Positions 22,024-32,704 of a stretch of 64,000 bases of DNA are shown here, piece after piece. Position 1 is the first letter of the stretch. Each line of letters opens with the position of its first letter. Source of the stretch: Odontocerum albicorne. Taxonomy: Eukaryota > Arthropoda > Insecta > Trichoptera > Odontoceridae. Location of the stretch: the NCBI GenBank assembly GCA_949825065.1, contig OX463842.1:37133323-37197322 (forward strand). Direction: 5' to 3'. A program made the position numbers and the translations under genes. The notes beneath the pieces were generated by a model. That model did not search any database, was not told the origin of the DNA, and was given only the letters and a program-made list of their open reading frames with translations.

Positions 22024-22320
22024 TTTATATTTTATTTTACATTTGATACAGGTTTAACCCTATAACATCAAGTAAAATACATGTTAGTGAAAAAAAAAGG
22101 GGTACATAAAAGTATAAACATACATAAAAGGAAAAAATACAAAAAAGTAACAAAAACAATAATTACTCACGCTTCCCTGTGAAGAATCCCAGTCACAAAG
22201 TGTATTCAGGAGCTCAATCCTCAATTTACTCATCGACATGTGGAAGATATCAATGTCGGATAATTCGTTTAATAAGGAAATTCCGTGTGCGAGTGGAAAC
22301 ACTCTTAATGGCTACGCTCT
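22024..22320 (-). pseudogene. LINE-K 3' end with C-terminal peptide
   Basis: The minus-strand frame (22084-22302) gives LLNELSDIDIFHMSMSKLRI then ELLNTLCDWDSSQGSV. The copy at 37172-37408 gives MLNEFSDIDIFHISVDKLWI in the same order. Conservation of the encoded peptide between diverged copies indicates a real coding tail, likely the last residues of a non-LTR polyprotein, followed by a 3' region and an AAATGTAAAATA terminus. The class is uncertain. Confidence 0.55.
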
Positions 22321-22339
22321 TAGTTGAGTACTGCATCGA

Positions 22340-22795
22340 AAACAATCCTTATTCACGATGGCGTAAATAATTAATTGTCAGATACATTAAAAAAAGTTCG
22401 TCGATCTTCGAAAAATTTGCTTTTTTCCGTTAGTCACTTGGATATCTATTGGCATTCCATTAGTCTGTATCAGAAAATTTGGCTAGAATTCTAGATAAGT
22501 GGAGATCAGCGCAAACGAAAGTGAAAACCTGACAATTAATATACATATGGTATATGATATACTCGTACACATACATATGATCTTATTCGTTAATTACGAG
22601 TACTTGTATTACATTTTGTGATAACTAACATAATATAATGGAAAGAAATTCAAAGACAATTGTTTTCCTTTGCTTCGTCTTCTAATTTCACTTTTAGTTC
22701 GTTTTGTATTTTTTAATGTGAAAGAATATTTAATTTTTATATTTAAAAATTTATTAATAATATTTATTTAATGATTTCGGGGAAGTGTAGTACCT
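22340..22795. other. Unassigned AT-rich stretch
   Basis: No coding or repeat family was recognised. Confidence 0.3.
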
Positions 22796-22799
22796 ATTA

Positions 22800-22995
22800 T
22801 AGCAATACATGGTCGTTATTATGCATAAAAGACCCAACACATATTCAATCTGATTTGAGATACATAATTGATAATTTAAGAAACATTCAATCGCTTTGTA
22901 TGGGCATGTATGGAAAATTTCTTTAAAAAAGAATTTACTATAAAATACCCATTTAATTGACTTGATATTTTTGCGCTTATGAGATTGAGGTATGC
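22800..22995 (+). repeat. REP-E dispersed repeat copy
   Basis: Shares ACTATAAAATACCCATTTAATTGACTTGATATTTTTG and the preceding ACCCAACACATATTCAATC block with the repeats at 54040-54570. Unknown class. Confidence 0.45.
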
Positions 22996-23330
22996 TTAAA
23001 ACGTGTGTTTTGTGAGTTTGTTTATCTTTTTGTATAAATGGCCGTCAATTTTCAGGAAACAGGGATGAGTTTTGGTTATCTCTTTTGTATTTACTATTGA
23101 AAAAGGTTCGCCGTATATTCTATTGTATTTCAAGTATAATTGGATATATACTATAGACTGATATCAATCAAGAACTTTTATGAAAATAAATTATTTTCGG
23201 ATTGATGGTAATATTATTACATATTTTATTAAATATCAATCTTAATATATTGAACCTCTTAAGAGACTCTTAAGCATATAACAGAGTAGTGATGCCTATT
23301 TTTTCGAACTTCAAACTGATATTGTTTATT

Positions 23331-23612
23331 CTTAATTTCTAGTTAGTAATATAACTTGTTTCATCCCTGATTTTTTTCCTCTACACCATCCCTTCATTTT
23401 CCTTTGATTAATGATATCTCACTTTTACGTCTACTTTTATGCATATTGTTCAAAAATTTCATAAATATGAATAATCGTTTGAATATTTTTTGCGACTATG
23501 TAACTTCCTTTATTTTCTTTTTATCTGGAAATATCGATTGATTGGAATCGATTTCCGCCTGGCAATAAATCCGCCAGATTGTTTTTATAATAAAGTGTTA
23601 AATAAATAAATA
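23331..23612 (+). repeat. LINE-D 3' untranslated end
   Basis: Homologous to 28615-28882 (+), 29306-29640 (-) and 54640-54790 (-). Shared blocks are TAGT.AGTAATATAAC, TTTCATCCCTGA, CTTTGATTAATGATATCTCAC, TTGCGACTATGTAACTT, CTGGCAATAAATCCGCCAGA and a terminal (AAAT)n run. The CAATAAA-type block near the end is also the SINE-A tail. Confidence 0.7.
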
Positions 23613-24026
23613 ACCTAACAGCGATTTACTTTCAAGAAATTTCAACTATAAAAATATTATGAGGGTTCTAGCTCTTTAATATTTTTTTATTGGGATAGAA
23701 TATTTTGAAGGAAAACAATAATTCTTAGCTAACGTACATATTATACATGTTTGGCTCCTTGACTTATCTACCATACATACGTCGATGCTGGGTTAGAAAT
23801 AAATACTCAAATGTATCCAGACTTTAGGAACATAAAGGATAGCGTCATAATAAAAATTATTTAAAAATCAAAAATGTTTATTGAGCAAAAAAATGAAAAG
23901 CGTTACGTACGAGCAGTTAATAATTTTATGATCGTATTAAAAAAATTGAGTTTATGTATTTTTTACATTTTGACTGGGGATCAAATCATACGTGATCGAC
24001 CTTACGGGTTCCACTGTAATAAAGCA

Positions 24027-24952
24027 TACTACCTTGATCAAAAAGTTTTAGGACCGGCCACCGTGTGGCGCTGTCAGTCATCCGATTGGATTTTTTTTTG
24101 TTAGGTTACCACATCTATCATTGACACTTCCCTCCAAATTTCAGCGTCATAGCTTGACATTTGTAAAAGTTACGCTGTACTGAGTACATCTACCTTTGTG
24201 CGTATTTTAGATTTTTTACAAGTTTGAAAATGGCATCAACTCTGCATCAACGAGTTTGCATTAAATTTTGTGTGAAAAACGGATTTAACGCTCCGCAGAC
24301 CTTGGAAATGTTGGAGAAGTGTTTTTCGGTGGCATGAACGCTTCAGAAGTGGTCGTGAGTCGGTCGAGGATGACGAACGCAGTGGCAGTCGTAAACCGAT
24401 GAAAACATCGATAAAAACGAAGAAATGTTGGCCGAAAACCGCAAATTGACAATCAGAGAGCTGGCAAAAGACTTGAACATCGCTTATGGATCCGCTCAAG
24501 ACATTTTGGTTAATGATTTGGGCCTCAGACGTGTCGCTGCAAAACTGGTGCCGAAAGACCTTAATTTCATGCAAAAAAAGGACTGTGTTGAAATCGCGAA
24601 AGACATGATTTCCATGAGTTTTTGACCAAAAACAACACAACTACTATCCAGCAGCCTTTGAATTCACCTGATCTGGCTCCCTGCGACTTTTTCCTGTTCA
24701 ACCGACTTAAAAAACCGTTTCGCAGAACGCGTTATAGCACCCGAGAGGATGTCATGAAAAAATCGAAAACGGCTCTGATGGACATACCGAAAATTAAGTA
24801 CCAGCGGTGTTTCGAGGATTGGATCAAGCGCTGGCGTAAGTGCGTTGCAGTCGATGGGGAGTACTTTGAAGGGGACCATATCGATTTTGATGAATAAACT
24901 TGTATTTTCGATTTTATGAATAAAGTCCTAAAACTTTTTGATCAAGGTAGTA
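24027..24952 (+). mobile_element. Mariner element, internally deleted, intact ends
   Basis: TACTACCTTGATCAAAAAGT... at 24027-24053 is the exact complement of 24926-24952 (27 bp including the TA target duplication). The element proper is 24029-24950, 922 bp. It contains both ends of a mariner transposase gene but not the middle. Perfect ends mean it could in principle have been mobilised by a full-length relative. Confidence 0.9.
24230..24897 (+). pseudogene. Mariner (DD34D-type) transposase with catalytic core deleted
   Basis: It starts at ATG 24230 (MASTLHQRVCIKFCVKNGFN, first helix-turn-helix). A frameshift follows, then FRWHERFRSGRESVEDDERSG, the second HTH (LAENRKLTIRELAKDLNIAY) and DLGLRRVAAKLVP. 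Soon after EIAKDMI the sequence jumps to EFLTKNNT...NSPDLAPCDFFLF and the usual C-terminal tail ending GEYFEGDHIDFDE with TAA at about 24895-24897. The first two catalytic Asp blocks (TGDETW and HDN) are absent and only the third (PCD) remains. Length is well below the roughly 340-residue family norm. The join lies near 24605-24620. Confidence 0.9.
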
Positions 24953-24959
24953 GTACTAG

Positions 24960-26160
24960 AAGCTGCAAAAACACCACCATAAAATGTATGCGAAATTGTA
25001 CAATCATTACATTTCTTAATATTTATTTACTATATACATATTTATTTAGCTTACTTATAAAAATAAAATCCAGTTACATAGTAAGCATATAATTAAATAA
25101 CTGTTTTGTCAAAATACCTAACTCCCTTCACTAAGAAAACTCAATATTTTTTTTGGAAGTGGTTCTCCAAAATATTGAAGATATCACTATCTGAGGCCCC
25201 ATTTAAAAGAGATAGCCCCCTAAATAAAGGAAAATAGCTTGGCGAGTTTGGTTTATTTTCTAATAGTCTAAAACAGGTAGAAATTTCGATCGCTTTCTTG
25301 AACATATAACCATATATTTTCTAACATAGTTGGGTTTGATCTTGTGTTTTCACCGTGTCAACAATCCAAATATTATCTCTTTCTTCAGAAACCCTTCTCA
25401 AACTTAGAAATAGTATCCCAACATGCCTAGAATAAATTTTGCTGGATAGAACCACGGGTAGAGACTGCATTTACACAGGTGAAAAAACTTCAAAAATTTA
25501 TTTTATGCTTTCTCCACCATTTGGGAGCAACGAATCTTCTACGGAATTTACACAAATGCTCCAAATCGTAACGTGTCGCATATCAGCGCACTCTAGAGAC
25601 GTCTCCCCCAATAAATGACTTATCGTATCGCAAATCCCAATACTAACATATATACGCAGACTCACATAGTTCTACGTAAGGACCAAATGAGAGCCTATGA
25701 TAAAATTAATTCTTGATGTATTCTACTAGCTGAATCATTTTTCGGCTAAGAATTGTAATTTTAAATTATAGCTTGAAAAAAAGTTTACAATTCGAGATAT
25801 CTTAACTGAGTTTATTAATTTTATTCTTATCAGACTGATAAGAATAAAAAATCATAATTATATTTTTAAAATAAAAGCTTTCGAAAATGTCAGAAAATAA
25901 AAAGTGAGAGAGCCCTAGTACTGAACCGATATTAATTTAAAAAAAGCTTCGACTCCACGCTCGACCCTTGGGATATCCCTGAATATAATTTGAAGTAATC
26001 TGATTTATTGTATAACCCATATGAGACAAATGGTATCATATTATTATCTAGATATTGTTCTTGAAATATTTGTTTGCAAAGTTATTTCTTTTCACTGCCA
26101 CATTATCAAAACAGTTTTGATAGTACATATTTCATTCAAGCCACCATCTGTGATCTAAGA
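24960..26160. other. Unassigned stretch
   Basis: No gene was recognised. A perfect 14-bp hairpin lies at 25819-25849 (TTTTATTCTTATCA, 3-base loop GAC, complement). Other similarities were not found. Confidence 0.35.
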
Positions 26161-26297
26161 GTCTTCGTTTTGTAGGCAAGCTAACGTTCCAGTTTTATTG
26201 TAGGCAAGCTAACGTTCTTCGTTATTGTAGGCAAGCTAACGTTCCCTACTTGGCTTCATTTAACGTTATTGTAGGCAAGCTAACGTTCCAGTTTTGT
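26161..26297 (+). repeat. Four copies of an 18-bp core repeat
   Basis: GTAGGCAAGCTAACGTTC is exact at 26172, 26200, 26227 and 26271. Spacers of 10, 9 and 26 bases include repeated CAGTTTT and TTCGTTATT pieces. The core is invariant while the spacers vary. Confidence 0.95.
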
Positions 26298-26901
26298 CTC
26301 CTGGCGGATTCATTTTTAGATTGTTTTTATCATTGAAACTTTTGTCATCTGGTTAAGTTTTTTTTTCTGTAGCTAAGCATAAATTCGAAGAATATTAGAG
26401 CTTGAACCACTTTATCATCTGAACATTAAGATTATTTGCTTACTGAAGTACAACCTCCATTACTAGGTATTGTATATCATCATTATCATTAAAATTAAAG
26501 AAACTGATTATAAAAATGTATTAATAATTGTTTTATACGTTCTTTTAATATTCAACAATTAAATTTTATTAATTCAATGAAACATATATAAGATAATTCA
26601 GGGTTATATTATAATTATAATTATTATATTATATATTATTATTATACATATCTGTATTCTAGTACAAAAATTACATTAAAAAAGAACAATGAAGAAATTC
26701 TTTGAATTCTCTTTTTTATCGTATTCTAGCGATGTAAATGTATCTTATTTTTTTGCCACTTACAATAAAGAGCTTCTCGGAAATGACTTTGCTAGAGCAA
26801 AGGTGTCGTTAGTGTCGACATATTTTTAATGCATGGTGTCGGGGGACTCATTAGCATTTAGAAACATCCCTCAAGTCAGAAGCTTTCAACTTTCATAGTT
26901 T

Positions 26902-27167
26902 AGTTACAACTTACATTAGTGTAAGAATTGTTATCTAGTTATAAGTAGTATGTAGGTGTTAATTATTTCTAAGATCTCATATATTAAGATTGAATAAATA
27001 AAATAAAATGATATGTAGGAAAATAAGTTTAAATAAGTTCATAAATTATAACATATAATTAAGATTAGTTAAGTAATAAATTTGTATATAGGTATAGCCT
27101 TGACAAATGTTTGTATAGTAATTTACTTGTTTAATAAAAAAAAAATAAAAAAAAAAGTTACAACTTA
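26902..27167 (+). mobile_element. Poly(A) retro-insertion with 12-bp target duplication
   Basis: AGTTACAACTTA occurs at 26902-26913 and 27156-27167. The 242 bases between end in TTTAATAAAAAAAAAATAAAA, a poly(A) signal merged with an A-tail. No protein or tRNA-like box is visible. It may be a 5'-truncated LINE 3' end or a processed cellular transcript; its source is not represented elsewhere in the window. Confidence 0.8.
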
Positions 27168-27299
27168 GGTATGTAACAAGAATATTTGAAAATCCTATTT
27201 TAAATTGATCGGATGTCGGCAAGTGGCAAAGTACATTTTATTACTTAATTTTTTATTTTTTTATTTCCATGTATTTTTATGAAAGTATTTTTTTCACAT

Positions 27300-27505
27300 T
27301 GTTACTCGTATAACACATTCGTTGTGTACAGTACAATTGTGTGGTTTTATTATGGATTGGGAATTTTCACCCAGCAAACAGAAAATTTTCGGTAGGTTTA
27401 CACGTAAATGTGAAAAATAAGACTGCGACTTGTTTTGTTTAGTATCCTTCGGGAACCAAACCCCAAGGCGGGTGTTCTACGATTTAGTCACGGAGGTCGC
27501 GTTAG
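27300..27505 (-). repeat. SINE-A copy, degenerate
   Basis: TCGTTGTGTACAGTACAATTG (tail complement), an altered body, then GGGAACCAAACCCCAAGG (degenerate B-box complement) and TTTAGTCACGGAGGTCGCG (head complement). Confidence 0.6.
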
Positions 27506-27724
27506 GATAAAAAATACAGTAAAAAATGTTGTTTGATTATTATTAAGTGAAATTTTAAAAAGTTTTTTTCTTTTCGAAAATTTTCACTTAGCATTTTTTA
27601 AGAAAATGTATCTGGAAGTTGAGATTAACGAATATTAGGGTTAAATTTTATTATAGATGACAGTATTCCACTTCTCTATTTTAATTTGTTTTTACCAGTC
27701 ACTCCACCTCTGAACGCTCTGCAT

Positions 27725-27960
27725 ATACTTGCAGCACCATCACACCATGTTTTTTTGGAATATACAGATATACAATTTATTATATTCTGACACACATATT
27801 TCGCGTCTGCCACATCCATATACCTCATCATACACAGTCTTACTTTAAAAACTTTTCATTCTTCCTTATTTCAATATTTGATTTACTTAGTTATACCACG
27901 TTTATATAGGTTCCTAAACTTCTCATACCTTGCAAATTGACTTTTTAAAATAATATTCGT
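27725..27960 (-). repeat. LINE-F-type 3' tail, degenerate
   Basis: GACACACATATTTCGCGTCTG, CACATCCATATACCTCATCATAC and the TTCATTCTTCCTTATTTCAATA block follow the order of other reverse LINE-F tails. Confidence 0.5.
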
Positions 27961-27984
27961 GATAACAGAGGACCCCATTTCTAT

Positions 27985-28225
27985 TACCAATCAACTATTT
28001 GTAAATTTATTTACGAATGTAAATAAACATGTAAGGTTGAATACCCCTGCACAATGTTTCCGCGTAACCACCCAGATGTCTCGGGCTGTAACATTGACAA
28101 TTTGTCACACGTGTTCGCAGTCCTGACCACGTGGGATCTGTGGATCGCCCTCGAGAGTGTCGCTGCTTGCTGCCACTTTTATCTGTTAACTTCCCGGAGA
28201 CATTTTCGTCGCATACCATGTCAAG
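27985..28225. other. Orphan GC-richer patch
   Basis: GC-rich at about 28040-28205 with a 70-codon minus frame (28007-28219). No motif or tRNA fold was recognised. Confidence 0.3.
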
Positions 28226-28614
28226 AATAACTTTACATCTTACCTTTCCACTGAGGTGCGTTTAATAAGTACTCGTATTTATTTATATATTTCACTTTCT
28301 CTGATATTTTTTTAACGCGTATTATTAATTTAAACTTTAAATATTATATCTACATTAAGGAAAACGAGAATTTTTACACAAAGTAGGTCATTTTTTATAA
28401 TTTATTAAATTTGATAGAATCCTTATTTCAACTATGTAATATTTTTCACGCTTTACACTAAATTACAGTTTTTATTTTTAAAAAAATACTGAATTACGGG
28501 GAAAATGGCGTAATCTTTAAAAGTGACAAGAAAATAATGTATGTATTTAGTTCTGACACCATCATCATTATTATTAGCCGGGATTTATCTGCTTTAAAAC
28601 AAAAAGCGACGGAA

Positions 28615-28882
28615 GTTTTTTTAAATTTTAATTCAGTAAAAGGACGTGTTTCATTCCTAATTTTTATTTTCTTCCCACCATCTCTTCCTTTGATTGATGA
28701 TATCTCACTTTTATTTTTACTACGAGTATGTATATTGTTCGCTATTTTTTGAAAAGATTAATATTTTTTTTCGACCATGTAATTTATTTTTGTCTGGTTG
28801 GTTGGAAGAGATTGACACCTGTGAAAAAGCCAGCGAGATTTTTTTACAATAAAGGGTTAAATAAATTATTAAGTAGCCCCTG
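28615..28882 (+). repeat. LINE-D 3' untranslated end
   Basis: Same block order as 23331-23612: TTTCATTCCTAATTTTTATT, CTTTGATTGATGATATCTCAC, TCGACCATGTAATTT, TCTGGTTGGTTGGAAGAGATTG, GCCAGCGAGAT, and ACAATAAAGGGTTAAATAAATTA. Confidence 0.7.
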
Positions 28883-29184
28883 CGAAATCCAATTCTTCTA
28901 TTTTGGATCCATTTGCATTCACTTCACTCCTAGAATCTCCCAAATATGATTTCCATATTTTCAGAATTTGTCACACCGACCTGACTATATTAAGTATTTG
29001 TTTATTTTAACTGTGTCTAATGCGTCTTGTGTTTCAGCAGATGACTAGATTATTACTACATATTTATGATATCGAGTGATAAATCCAATGAATCGGGCAA
29101 AAAAACCCCAGAGGAAATTTTTGAAGACCGCTACCTCTGTTTAGCAACCAAATTCGTCCTCCCTTGATAAGATGTAGTGTTGTA

Positions 29185-29302
29185 TTGTATTACACGTTCA
29201 TTGTATAAAATACAACTTGGCGAATTTATTGCTATGTGGCAATCTCTTCTAACCAACCAGAAAAATGTAATTAAACCTCAATGGGAAACCATATTGAATT
29301 GA
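29185..29302 (-). repeat. SINE-A tail, head missing
   Basis: TTGTATTACACGTTCATTGTATAAAATACAACTTGGCG, CTCTTCTAACCAACCAGAAA and AATGGGAAACCATATTGAATTGAACC follow the SINE-A order. It ends where the LINE-D copy begins, suggesting one element landed in or next to the other. Confidence 0.65.
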
Positions 29303-29305
29303 ACC

Positions 29306-29640
29306 CGTTATTTATATATTTATTTATTTAACACTTCATTGCAAAGGCAATTTCTTCCTACCGACCAGACAAAAGTAAATGAAGCAAGTTACTTGGTCGC
29401 AAAAAATATTCCAAAGATTTTTCATGTTTATGAAATGTATGGACATAAACATATAAAAGTAAAAGTGAGGTATCATCAATCAAAGGGAAGGGATGGTGGA
29501 GAGGAAAGAAAAATCAGGAATGAAACACGTTATATTACTGACTAGAAATTAAGAGTTTTTTCAGTCGGTTCTTAAAATACGTCAAGAATGGAGCGAGTCC
29601 AACATTGGTTTGTAACTGATTCCAGAGTCTCACTGCATGG
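29306..29640 (-). pseudogene. LINE-D: C-terminal coding end plus 3' untranslated end
   Basis: On the minus strand, about 29640 down to 29545 encodes RLWNQLQTNVGLAPFLTYFK then NRLKKLLISSQ and a stop. This is the FWN-LP...FK-RLK type terminus of jockey/CR1-group reverse transcriptases. The rest (29540-29306) is the LINE-D 3' end shared with 23331-23612, ending in ATTTATTTATTTAA-like repeats. This copy links the repeat to a protein-coding LINE. Confidence 0.6.
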
Positions 29641-29692
29641 TTACCCGTTACCTCTGGGTCGGAAGCCAGGCGTCTTACCAACCATGGAAGTA
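29640..29692 (-). repeat. SINE-A head fragment
   Basis: CTCTGGGTCGGAAGCCAGGCGTCTTACCAACCATGGAAG is the complement of the SINE-A head. Confidence 0.6.
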
Positions 29693-29699
29693 GTCATTA

Positions 29700-30200
29700 T
29701 TAGCTATACATATTTTTTTTTGCACATTCTTCACAATTTTCAGGTTTATATATAATACTTTCACATGTGTATATTCTTTTCTTTGAGGTGAAAATTCGAG
29801 ATATCGTTTATTACCCGTACTGTTTAGCGTAATGCATCCATTTCGGCTATTACCATAGATAGCTATTACGCTACGCTTGAGCCAGGGATACATAAGTAAG
29901 AGGGTTGCATTATGACTTGTTGGCTTAGCTGGCTTCTGCTGATAACTACATTACAGTACAGAGAGGAGATATTTCACGCCAAATTATTTAGTAAATATAA
30001 ATTTCACATGTAAACCAATTTAATACTTTGTTATATTACTGAACGACTATTCTACTCTCTATAAAAGATAATGGGTACCAGATACAACGTATTAAAAGAA
30101 GTAGTCGAGGCAGCCAATAAAGCCAAAAAAGCTAATGAATAATAGGATAATTGATAGTAGAACATATTATATATAATACAAATATAACATATACTATATC
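29700..30200. other. Unassigned stretch
   Basis: A 72-codon minus frame overlaps a tRNA-like fragment. No gene is supported. Confidence 0.3.
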
Positions 30201-30204
30201 CTGA

Positions 30205-30345
30205 AATTACTTATTTATTTTAAGGGGATGGAAAAGAAAATACATTTGAGAGAAAAGCTATCAAACGGTCTGAGCTCACTTAAAACACCATACTAATCGC
30301 AATAGGAGGGCGAGATCGGCCGCGAGGACGCCAAATGTTTTTTCA
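30205..30345 (-). repeat. LINE-G 3' end, degenerate
   Basis: GAGAGAAAAGCTATCAAACGGTCTGAGCTCA, then AATAGGAGGGCGAGATCGGCCGCGAGGACGCCAAATG, aligns with the 3' module of 47925-48340. Confidence 0.55.
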
Positions 30346-30479
30346 ACTCACTGCTTTGTATATGATAATTATAATACCAAAAAAATATAAGGAAACTCCA
30401 TGAGTAGTTCATACAATTATAAACTCAATATACACGTATGTTATATCATATGTACAAAAATTATTAAATATATATTTTA

Positions 30480-30665
30480 ACACACACAACCCCAGATTCA
30501 TTGCTAATTTTGACAAAACAGGGAACTAACTAGAATACAATGTTTTACTGACAGTTGTCAAATCACACGATCGACTAGAGCTCGTATCTGTTAAACTATT
30601 TATGTGTCTTTACGAGTATATCCGAATTGCGTGAATGTTAGTCAGCTGTCTCATAACAATGATCC
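30480..30665 (+). repeat. REP-L dispersed repeat, copy 1
   Basis: GTCAAATCACACGATCGACTA and GAGCTCGTATCTGTTAAACTATTTATGTG, then GTCAGCTGTCTCATAACAAT, match 40138-40228 (TCAAATCATACGAGCTACTG, AGCTCGAACTTGTTGAATTG, GTCAGTTGTCTTAGAATAGA). Confidence 0.5.
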
Positions 30666-30779
30666 CTGTGAAAGGCTGAAATATAAATTAAAATATATCA
30701 ATAATAGATAAATTTATAACCATATAATACGTAAATATATATATCCTGAAAATACACATAAATTTTATATACAAACATA

Positions 30780-31640
30780 CCGTCAAACGCTGTCGGGGTA
30801 GGTAAAGAGGACAGAGTACCAGACGTTCATATCAAGATACAAATCTTTCACTTTCTCTATCTACTCGTATATTCATACTATCCATACACCTCATAAAGTT
30901 CCTACGATTACTATCACTTGAAAATGGTAATAATACATACCATAGTGTCATTTACCTATCGGGTAGACAAAAAGGAAATAGCGCCAGTCCTTCCCTATTC
31001 TTCGTCTCTTCTACATCCATATACCTTCTTATACAACTCCTACAATTTCTCTGATTTTTTTACATTTCATTTTTCAAAATATAATTTACTTTATCCAACC
31101 ATACTTTTCTTGGTCTTTCTCTACCATACCTTGTACTCGCATTTGCACGGTATATTTCTTTTGTTTTCTTTAATTCGCTCTACGTGTCTCAGCCATATCT
31201 CAGTGCTCTTCTTCATCATACTTAATACGTAAGACTTTATTTCACATACATCCCTAAGTATTTCATTCTGTTTTCTGCCATACATTATCACACTCTGTAT
31301 ATTTTTCAGTACATTAATTACTTCATTAATTAGGTTCCTTTCAGTTTTTTCTCACGCTTGGCTCCCATACATTAGTTGGTAACTTTTTTAATATGGATAT
31401 GAACTACATATAACTATTTACTATATAGTACATACATTTATACTATTTACTAATCCTGTTGCTTTATCCGTTTATCTTGTGGAGGCTGTTGTATTTTAGC
31501 GAGCACAATGTTATCAAAATTCTAAGACAAAATCGACAGTTTCACAGCACGTATTTCTAGAGCTATTTTAAAAATTCTTTTAGTATTTTTCCACGTCCAT
31601 ATTTCAGTTCCATGTATCAAAGTTGGTACTTAAATACTGT
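30780..31640 (-). pseudogene. LINE-F RT C-terminal remnant, long
   Basis: The minus-strand array covers CTGTCGGGGTAGGTAAAGAGGACAGAG (SAYP terminus complement), TCTACATCCATATACCTTCTTATAC, TCCAACCATACTTTTCTTGGTCTTTC (RPRKTWLDQV complement), TCTACGTGTCTCAGCCATATC (RWFGHVERM complement), and further blocks to the GSETW region near 31620. Stops and shifts occur throughout. Confidence 0.7.
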
Positions 31641-31644
31641 TGTG

Positions 31645-32085
31645 GACTTCATTTCTGCAAAATTTGATACTGTTCGGTTTAAGTATATTTATTTTGGTGC
31701 CCCATTGAAATTGTTTTCTATTGCAACACGCTGGTCAATACGATTATTTCTTGTAAACCTTCTTCGATATGATACTGCCTAAATAACAAATTTTTGTGAC
31801 TTGCTCTCTAGTCTTTTATTCCGGATTCAAAAGCAATTTAATATCTTTCATATTCTTCTATATACTGTTTATACAAGGATTACTTAAATTCTCAACCATT
31901 ACTGAATAATGAAATACTCCCACTTAATGTATTGCTCGTTCAATCCATTGGTCATATATACTTACAATAAACTGGGAGTCGAGAGCAATTATTAATTATA
32001 ACATTACACAAATTATATTTTAATCGGATTTATTAATGTTACGTACTTATTTATACAGAATCTTTGAACTTACATACAAAAATAA
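31645..32085. other. Probable further decayed LINE sequence
   Basis: TTTCTGCAAAATTTGATACTGTTCGG (31655-31680) resembles 43600-43623 next to another LINE-F copy. The rest is unassigned. Confidence 0.35.
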
Positions 32086-32086
32086 G

Positions 32087-32390
32087 GTTCAGTTTGGCAA
32101 ATTTTCATTTTCTTCCATTGTTCTGCAGTGTCCATTTCTTCCTCAAAAACCTTCTGCACTCTTTCATTTTAAATGCCTTATCTCTTAACTTTCAACCGTT
32201 CTATATATTTTTCGCCTCTTAATGCTGCTTAATGTAATGTTCAGTTTAGACAAATTTTCGCTTTTTTTCATTGTGTCAAGTAGTCAGTCTGCAGTGTTCA
32301 TTCTTTCCTCCATAACTTTCTGTCCTCGTTCATCTTCAATGTTTCATATCTACTCGTTTAAGCAGTTCATTTAATTTTCGCTTCAATATT
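32087..32390 (+). repeat. Two diverged direct repeats, 152-bp period
   Basis: GTTCAGTTTGGCAAATTTTC at 32087 and GTTCAGTTTAGACAAATTTTC at 32239 each lead into TTCCATTG/TTTCATTG, CTGCAGTGT(C/T)CATT, TTTC(T)TCCTC.A.AAC and CT..CATTTTAAATG/CTTCAATG blocks. Confidence 0.7.
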
Positions 32391-32489
32391 TTTATCGGTG
32401 ATGCTTTAGTGTTATAAGTGGCTTACTGTTAGAACATTAGTACTAAAAAGTGTCGCAGCAACTTTCTTACCAGAACATATATGTCTTTG

Positions 32490-32700
32490 TATTATTGCAT
32501 AATACTTTCGTTGTATACAGAACAATTTGGAATGTTGATAGTCATATGGCGATCTCTTCAAATCAGCCAGAAAGATGTTAAATATACTTTAAGTGAATAT
32601 TGGATTGGTATCCTTTCAAAAAAAATCTAGGTTCCAACAGGAATCGAACCTCTGAAATAGAAGATATTCGTCTTATCAGCTTAGTCACGGAGGTTGTCAT
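32490..32700 (-). repeat. SINE-A copy
   Basis: Tail ACTTTCGTTGTATACAGAAC, GCGATCTCTTCAAATCAGCCAG, ACTTTAAGTGAATATTGGATTGG, a poly(A) linker, TCCAACAGGAATCGAACCTC (B-box complement) and CAGCTTAGTCACGGAGGTTG (head). Confidence 0.8.
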
Positions 32701-32704
32701 GTCA

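Noticed and set aside
26161..26297. CRISPR array
   Set aside because: The 18-bp cores have irregular 9-26 bp spacers with shared pieces, and the surrounding DNA is eukaryotic. It is a minisatellite-like repeat.
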